Assembly (NCBI RefSeq): GCF_012972675.1
Contig: NZ_JABCRE010000002.1
Coordinates: forward strand, 1,043,001 to 1,107,000
Direction of reading: 5' to 3'
DNA length: 64,000 bases
From: Pontixanthobacter rizhaonensis
Lineage (GTDB): Bacteria; Pseudomonadota; Alphaproteobacteria; Sphingomonadales; Sphingomonadaceae
Part shown: piece by piece, positions 59,158 through 64,000 of the stretch
Numbering within the stretch: the first letter of the stretch is position 1
How the letters are laid out: each line of letters starts with the position of its first letter
Made by a program: the position numbers and the translations under genes
Notes under the pieces: generated by a model
The model's input: only the letters and a program-made list of their open reading frames with translations
The model's database searches: none
What the model was told of the DNA's origin: nothing

Positions 59158-61127
59158 TGGACGACCCGCAATTCGCCAACATCTTTAGCAATCTCTTGGA
59201 AAGCGGCGTTGAGCTGGGACGCGTTGGCAGCGAGGAAGGAACTGTCATCGGATGAACACTCCACCAAATCTGAGGTGAGGCTAGATGCGAATGCAATCAC
59301 CCAGACTCTGAGACCCTTAGCCTTGGCTTGTTCGCAAACGGCGAGAAACCTTGCAGTGTGACGGCTTGCGTGGTTCGAATATCCATTATCGGTAACACGT
59401 TGGTCATGGTATTCCAGACCATAGCTGCTCTGAATTCCGTAGTTGGGAACCATGGCACCATCGGTCATGAAGATGATATGGCGCGCAACGGAACCACCAT
59501 TGGCTGGATCCTCCGTCACGTTGTCCCGGAAAATGCCTGTAGGAGACCCAATCCGCGCGCCCCAGATCATCCCGAGGTCGTGATATGTGAATCCTTCAGC
59601 ACTGAGCGAGTCAGCATAAGCATCAAAATCACTTTCATCCATCTCGCCCAATGTACGTGCGGCTTGTGGACAATATGATCTAGCCGAGAAGCCCCAGTTA
59701 CTCTCACTATTGCGAGTGTAATACCGACCGGACGAATCCGATGTTCGATAGTAAATCATCTCAGGCCACATGGGTTTCCATTGGGTCGCCGGATCTGAAG
59801 TGGGAGCCATGTCCACATCCAAGTCGAAGGCGCTGCTTGGGTTCAAACCAGTCAGCGAGTTCCAGCTGAAGGTTGAACTGGCAACTGTTTGACGTTCTTC
59901 AATGCACCCCTCCCAAGTCGAAGATTCATTCGAACCGTCTGGTCCCGTAACCGTGGAAACGCTGCTGAACGTCTTGTAGTCGCTTGTATCGAAATCGACC
60001 GGCTTATAAACGTAACGATCAAATTCGGTGGTCGTTGTTGTAATGTAGCGTGGGTCGCTAATTTCGATGTCTGATGTGTAGGAAGGCCGGGTCTCTGTCC
60101 GTACTTGGACGTACCACTGGCGCCGGCCAGTCCGTACACACTGATATGACGACCGGGTTTGGTTTTGGGTCACAGTAGTCGTTACAACCCGCTGACCGTT
60201 GCCGTTGATCTGGGTTTCAGTCGAAGTTGTGGTCGAACCCGAGTTTACCCAACTGGTATTGTTAGGCTGGCTACGCCGACAAATAAACCGAAAGCGATGC
60301 GGGCCGGAAAATTCCGTCCAGTCGCTGCCGGTTACTTCTCCAGTAGAGGTTTCTTGGTAATAAGTCGGATCTTCCCAGCCATCTGCGACTTGGACTTCTA
60401 CTTCCTCGTAAACAGCCTCTTTCGACTGAATACGGGTAGTATCCGCCAGATATGACGAATCTAAATCATTCAATATTCCGCCTACATTCACGGATGAACT
60501 GTAGGGCACGAAGCCATAACGGATACGCGCGTTGCTGCCAGCGCTCGCAGTTTTGACTGTATCGTAGAAGCCTTTCATTGCGTCTTGCAACGCACGTAAC
60601 CGTGTTTGACCGCCCAAGTTGCTGCCCATCGAGCCGGTCGTATCCAATACCATCACAACATCGCTGTTGCCGACCGACATGGATGCGGTGCAATCGACCG
60701 AAATATCGATCTCGTCAAAACCAAACAGGCTCATCACTGCTGTATCAAGCTTTGTCGTTGCAAGACCATCGATTCGGTTATCGTTTTCGGTCGCAGTCGT
60801 GACAAAGGTAGTTGAGTTTGATCCTTCGATCGCCTGGTCAAAGTTAGTATAGAAATAATTTTCAGCTTGGGTCGCCGCGGCAGTATTATAGCCGTTTTCT
60901 GCAACCGCGCGCCGTCCAGCGAGAACGCCGGAGTCGCAAGCGTTTTGCAGGCGGTTTTGCACCATGTAGCCGCGCGATATGTCAACGCCGCCGCCTACCA
61001 TGCCAGCCATAGCAATCATTCCGATCGCTGCCATCGGCATAATATTCCCGCGCTGATCGTGCAGAAATTGTATGACGCCAGAGCGTTCGGTTAGCCCGGC
61101 TGAATTGTTTGTTCCGTATGTCGGCAT
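59154..61127 (-). CDS. TadG-like pilus protein with von Willebrand A domain (left module)
   Basis: A 657-residue envelope protein. The N-terminus has the TadE/TadG membrane segment (RGNIMPMAAIGMIAMAGMVGGGVD) and RLQNACDSGVLAGRRAV. The VWA domain carries the MIDAS motif DTTGSMGS (near residue 162) and a second part (RHIIFMTDG). Between them lies a 250-residue Ser/Thr/Tyr-rich insert with conserved segments shared with the right-module paralogue (IRYGFVPYSSSVNVG; YHDLGMIWGARIGSPTG). AGGGG lies ten bases before the ATG at 61127. It probably forms the tip or adhesin of a pilus-like structure. Confidence 0.88.
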   Translation of the reverse strand: MPTYGTNNSAGLTERSGVIQFLHDQRGNIMPMAAIGMIAMAGMVGGGVDISRGYMVQNRLQNACDSGVLAGRRAVAENGYNTAAATQAENYFYTNFDQAIEGSNSTTFVTTATENDNRIDGLATTKLDTAVMSLFGFDEIDISVDCTASMSVGNSDVVMVLDTTGSMGSNLGGQTRLRALQDAMKGFYDTVKTASAGSNARIRYGFVPYSSSVNVGGILNDLDSSYLADTTRIQSKEAVYEEVEVQVADGWEDPTYYQETSTGEVTGSDWTEFSGPHRFRFICRRSQPNNTSWVNSGSTTTSTETQINGNGQRVVTTTVTQNQTRSSYQCVRTGRRQWYVQVRTETRPSYTSDIEISDPRYITTTTTEFDRYVYKPVDFDTSDYKTFSSVSTVTGPDGSNESSTWEGCIEERQTVASSTFSWNSLTGLNPSSAFDLDVDMAPTSDPATQWKPMWPEMIYYRTSDSSGRYYTRNSESNWGFSARSYCPQAARTLGEMDESDFDAYADSLSAEGFTYHDLGMIWGARIGSPTGIFRDNVTEDPANGGSVARHIIFMTDGAMVPNYGIQSSYGLEYHDQRVTDNGYSNHASRHTARFLAVCEQAKAKGLRVWVIAFASSLTSDLVECSSDDSSFLAANASQLNAAFQEIAKDVGELRVVQ

Positions 61128-61173
61128 TTCGTGTTTGCCCCTTTGCATGCGTCGAGGGACATACGAACAAACG

Positions 61174-61188
61174 TTAAAGAAACTCTAA
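61174..61188. promoter_or_regulatory. CtrA-like site in the divergent pilus promoter
   Basis: TTAA-AGAAACT-CTAA matches the CtrA half-site pair TTAA-N7-TTAA at seven of eight positions; a second half-site TTAACC lies at 61231. Both are in the 155 bp region shared by the two VWA genes. CtrA control of pilus genes is known in Alphaproteobacteria. Only partial consensus is present. Confidence 0.35.
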
Positions 61189-61282
61189 ATTCGGGGCGAG
61201 TTTCAACATTCTGTTACAAGTGACTATTTGTTAACCAAACTTCTTATCCGTACCATTACCGCAGCGCTCTAAATGCCGTGGA

Positions 61283-63238
61283 ATGATCCGCAAATTTTCT
61301 TCCTGCGTAGAGCGCCAAAGCGATACTGTGCGCCACACCGGCTTCATGGCCCGTTTGGCCCATGATCGATCCGGAAATACGCTCGCTTTAGTTGCCGCAT
61401 CGATCCTGCCGCTGGTTGGTTTGGTAGGTAGCGGCATCGATATGGGCCGAGCCTATCTTGCCTCAAGCCGCTTACAAGCGGCGTGCGATGCCGGTGTTCT
61501 CGCCGCTCGTAAAAGCCTTGGCACAGAAGCCGCTGTTACAGGCAAGATATCGGACAAAGTCGCAGCCGACGGATACAAGTTCTTCAATCTCAACTTTGCC
61601 GACGGCAATTATGGTACGGATAGTCGCGACTTTACCATGGCATTGGAAAGCGATTTCGCCATCACCGGTCAGGCGTCGGTGAATGTTCCGACGAGCATTA
61701 TGACCGTCTTTGGTTTCGACAATGTACCGGTATCGGTGGATTGTCAGGCGCTTTTAAGCGTGAGCGACCTTGATGTAATGATGGTGCTGGATGTCACCGG
61801 ATCAATGCGGCACGCCAATGACGGTGACACCCTGTCGCGCATGGACAGCATGAAAAGCGTGATCAGAGACTTTCACGCCCAGCTGGAAACTGCCAAAAAC
61901 CCGAAAAGCGAAATTCGATATGGCTTTGTGCCATATGCGACGAATGTGAATGTCGGGCATTTGTTAGAAGATAGTTGGGTCACCACAAACTGGACCTATC
62001 AATCGCGCGAGATCGACAGTGAACAAACCACGACGACACCGCAGACGGTTACGCGAAACTGGGTGGCAGAAAGCGGCACCCGTACTCCTTGGACCACCGA
62101 GTCCGAGTATGCTGCGACATATGTACCTCCTACCTCCGGTGGCACTGGGGACACTGGCGGTACCACTGGCGGATATTACAGTTGCACCAATTCAGTGCCG
62201 AGCAGCACCTGGACCTTTGCTAACGAGTTGATCTCGAGCGAAACCGGTACCGATGAGAACGGCCAGCCCACGACAACCGAATATTATCGCAGAACCAGCA
62301 ACGGGACCAATTACCGGCAAATTATCTCAGGCGACAAATGCCTGATCCAATCTTCGACAGACACCAACTACGTCGAGACTTTCGAGAGCTACAGCTACGA
62401 ACAGACATCTTCGACTCCGGTGTATGAGTACAAGCCGATTGCGTCTGATGTGACCAATTGGCGCACTGATCTTAATGGATGTATTGAAGAGCGCCGCACG
62501 AGTGAGATCACTGATTACGACAATGTCGATATCACCCAGAATTTGGACTTGGATATCGACACTGTCCCGACAGCTGGTGATTCGGACACTCAATGGCGGC
62601 CATCAAATCCTAACGCCATTTATGCACGTTCGTTCGACTATTTTGGCAATGGATCGTTCACGCCTGAAGCTGTGAAGACAACAGAAGGGTTCGCACCGAC
62701 CGGCCAATGGTGGTTTTCCCACTGCCCGGCCCGGGCTCAAAAACTCGCTCCGATGACGAGTGACGAGGTCGATACGTATCTCGCCACGCTTAGCCCATTT
62801 GGCGCGACTTACCACGATATCGGGATGATTTGGGGAGGCCGTTTGATGTCTCCAACCGGTCTATACGCGGCAGAGAATGCAGACGGCACCAATGGTCAAC
62901 GCGCTCGCCACTTGATCTTTTTGACTGACGGCCAGACCGAACCTTACGATCTTGCCTACGGTGCTTACGGCATTGAAGGCCTTGATCGTCGCCGGTGGAA
63001 CCCATCCTCAACACTGTCACTAGCAGACACTGTCGAGGCGCGGTTCGGCGTCGCTTGCGCCGAAGTGAAGAAGAGAAACATAACTGTATGGGTTATCGCT
63101 TTCGGCACCTATCTGAATGACGCGATGGTCGAATGCGCAGGCAACGGTCAGTATTTTGAGGCAGCCAATGCGGATGACCTCAACAATGCATTCACATCGA
63201 TTGCCCGATCCATTGGTGATCTGAGGCTGTCGAAATGA
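61283..63238 (+). CDS. TadG-like pilus protein with von Willebrand A domain (right module)
   Basis: A 651-residue paralogue of the gene at 59154-61127, transcribed in the opposite direction. N-terminal TM segment SGNTLALVAASILPLVGLVGSG, RLQAACDAGVLAARKSL, MIDAS motif DVTGSMRH, a Thr/Ser/Tyr-rich insert, and conserved paralogue segments (IRYGFVPYATNVNVG; YHDIGMIWGGRLMSPTG; HLIFLTDGQ; VWVIAFGTYL). The ATG is taken at 61283 because it gives the same leader length as the left copy; an internal ATG at 61346 lacks a ribosome site. Coupled to the next gene by an ATGA overlap. Confidence 0.86.
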   Translation: MIRKFSSCVERQSDTVRHTGFMARLAHDRSGNTLALVAASILPLVGLVGSGIDMGRAYLASSRLQAACDAGVLAARKSLGTEAAVTGKISDKVAADGYKFFNLNFADGNYGTDSRDFTMALESDFAITGQASVNVPTSIMTVFGFDNVPVSVDCQALLSVSDLDVMMVLDVTGSMRHANDGDTLSRMDSMKSVIRDFHAQLETAKNPKSEIRYGFVPYATNVNVGHLLEDSWVTTNWTYQSREIDSEQTTTTPQTVTRNWVAESGTRTPWTTESEYAATYVPPTSGGTGDTGGTTGGYYSCTNSVPSSTWTFANELISSETGTDENGQPTTTEYYRRTSNGTNYRQIISGDKCLIQSSTDTNYVETFESYSYEQTSSTPVYEYKPIASDVTNWRTDLNGCIEERRTSEITDYDNVDITQNLDLDIDTVPTAGDSDTQWRPSNPNAIYARSFDYFGNGSFTPEAVKTTEGFAPTGQWWFSHCPARAQKLAPMTSDEVDTYLATLSPFGATYHDIGMIWGGRLMSPTGLYAAENADGTNGQRARHLIFLTDGQTEPYDLAYGAYGIEGLDRRRWNPSSTLSLADTVEARFGVACAEVKKRNITVWVIAFGTYLNDAMVECAGNGQYFEAANADDLNNAFTSIARSIGDLRLSK

Positions 63239-63822
63239 TGCAGAAAACAACACAACAAATTTGGCATGACGAGAACGGAGTTTCGATCGTAGAATTCGCG
63301 ATGGTGGCCCCGCTCCTGCTTATGATGTTGCTGGGCTTTTTTGACGTCTCTTACAACATGTATGCCAACACTATGCTTCAAGGCGCAGTCCATGAAGCGG
63401 CGCGCGATTCATCATTGGAAGCAGCAAACGAAGCTGCCTTGGATGCAGCCGTAACGTCATCGGTACGCGAAGTGGCCGGCGAAGCGACATTGAAGTTTGA
63501 GCGTAAAGCCTACGCCACCTTCACCGCAGTTGCGAAGGCCGAGGAATTTACTGACATCAATAATGACGGCCAGTGCAACGATAACGAACCATTTGAAGAC
63601 GCCAATAATAACGGGGTCTGGGATGCTGACCAAGGCGAGGCCGGCAGCGGCGGCGCCCGCGATGCGGTGCTCTATAACGTTACTATCCGGTATCCCCGTG
63701 CCTTTCCAATCGCCCCATTTATCGGAATCTCGGAATATCACGAAACCACTGCGACAACAGTTCTTCGCAATCAGCCGTTTGATGGCGAAATAGACCGATC
63801 AGCGATTGGGAATTGCATATGA
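63235..63822 (+). CDS. TadE-like pilus protein with Asp-rich loops (right module)
   Basis: A 195-residue homologue of the gene at 58540-59157. The segment GVSIVEFAMVAPLLLMMLLGFFDVSYNMY is the TadE-type membrane helix with conserved Glu. The extracytoplasmic part repeats the calcium-loop-like pattern (DINNDGQCNDNEPFEDANNNGVWDAD, in D-x-N-x-D and D-x-N-x-N form) followed by GGARDAVLYNVTIRYP. ATGA overlaps at both ends indicate translational coupling with the VWA gene and with the next TadE gene. Confidence 0.85.
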   Translation: MMQKTTQQIWHDENGVSIVEFAMVAPLLLMMLLGFFDVSYNMYANTMLQGAVHEAARDSSLEAANEAALDAAVTSSVREVAGEATLKFERKAYATFTAVAKAEEFTDINNDGQCNDNEPFEDANNNGVWDADQGEAGSGGARDAVLYNVTIRYPRAFPIAPFIGISEYHETTATTVLRNQPFDGEIDRSAIGNCI

Positions 63823-64000
63823 ATACGCTGTCGAAATTCGCCGTCGCCTTACGCAATGATAAAAAGGCCGCCGCGCTCACCGAATTTGCGTTAGCTACAC
63901 CTCTTGTGTTGACGCTCGGCCTATGGGGCCTCGAGACGGCAAACCTCGCCATGATGCATATGCGGGTCAATCAGGCCGCTATGCAGATTGCCGATAATGC
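63819..64000 (+). CDS. TadE-like pilus protein (second pseudopilin, right module; 3' truncated by window edge)
   Basis: The first 60 codons of a TadE-family gene. It has the segment AALTEFALATPLVLTLGLWGLETANLAM, with conserved Glu, and AAMQIADN, which matches the corresponding part of the gene at 57861-58547. The ATG overlaps the preceding stop (ATGA). The stop codon and most of the soluble domain lie beyond base 64000. Confidence 0.78.
   Translation, partial: MNTLSKFAVALRNDKKAAALTEFALATPLVLTLGLWGLETANLAMMHMRVNQAAMQIADN

Noticed and set aside
1-64000. CRISPR arrays, insertion sequences, prophage or integrase genes
   Set aside because: No direct repeat arrays, transposase motifs or phage structural genes were seen on either strand.

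Overview
The window is a chromosomal segment from an alphaproteobacterium of the order Sphingomonadales, most likely family Erythrobacteraceae. Evidence from the sequence: a double-domain Hfq, a fused IspD-IspF, an archaeal/eukaryotic-type prolyl-tRNA synthetase, the dusB-ntrB-ntrC-ntrY-ntrX order, a PhaR-type PHA regulator, separate pdhC and lpdA genes, and an exact GTTC-N7-GTTC alphaproteobacterial LexA motif. GC content looks moderate. I saw no transposase, integrase, phage gene, CRISPR array or rRNA, so this is core genome with a few lineage-specific modules. Family assignments rest on motif reading and memory; no database search was run.

Layout. 1-9.0 kb: the 3' part of dnaJ, a DUF6445-like protein, a convergent patatin-like lipase, then radA-cvpA-(IscU-like)-MFS-alr as a compact unit. 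9.0-19.5 kb: phaR, proS, a DUF805 membrane protein, rnr, a stress protein, the pyruvate dehydrogenase genes pdhC and lpdA, and a class IV aminotransferase overlapping a sulfotransferase-like gene. 19.5-25 kb: a hairpin-rich non-coding stretch, a LysM-FecR envelope protein with a CHASE2 histidine kinase, a convergent response regulator with a lipoprotein, and tRNA-Ser(TGA). 25.1-34.2 kb: an overlapping operon for cell-wall enzymes (mltB-like, rlpA-like, dacC-like), tmk, holB, metG, tatD-like, an MBL hydrolase and an unlisted-size 55-residue membrane protein, followed by mazG.

34.2-43.5 kb (minus strand): dusB-ntrB-ntrC-ntrY-ntrX-hfq-hflX, the nitrogen two-component systems next to the RNA chaperone. 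43.6-49.2 kb: ispDF, a small exported protein, pncC, then ratA-like and lipA on the other strand, and a bicarbonate module sbtA-sbtB-carbonic anhydrase closed by a strong terminator. 49.3-57.8 kb: a TPR-type exported protein, gyrA, a TauD-like dioxygenase, a YhhN-like protein, trmFO, an EF-hand protein and a short squalene/phytoene-synthase-like protein. 57.9-64 kb: two divergent three-gene modules, each VWA/TadG-like then TadE-like then a second TadE-like gene, arranged as a mirror image around a 155 bp promoter region; the right-hand copy runs off the window.

Most interesting for follow-up: the mirrored pilus-like modules with calcium-loop-like TadE proteins; the aminotransferase/sulfotransferase pair, which as I recall is fused in plants; the sbtA-sbtB-CA module in a presumed heterotroph; the asymmetric tandem Hfq; the LysM-FecR/CHASE2 sensor locus; the putative small RNA at 19.5-19.7 kb; the 36 bp perfect composite palindrome at the ntrY start; and the LexA box at radA.
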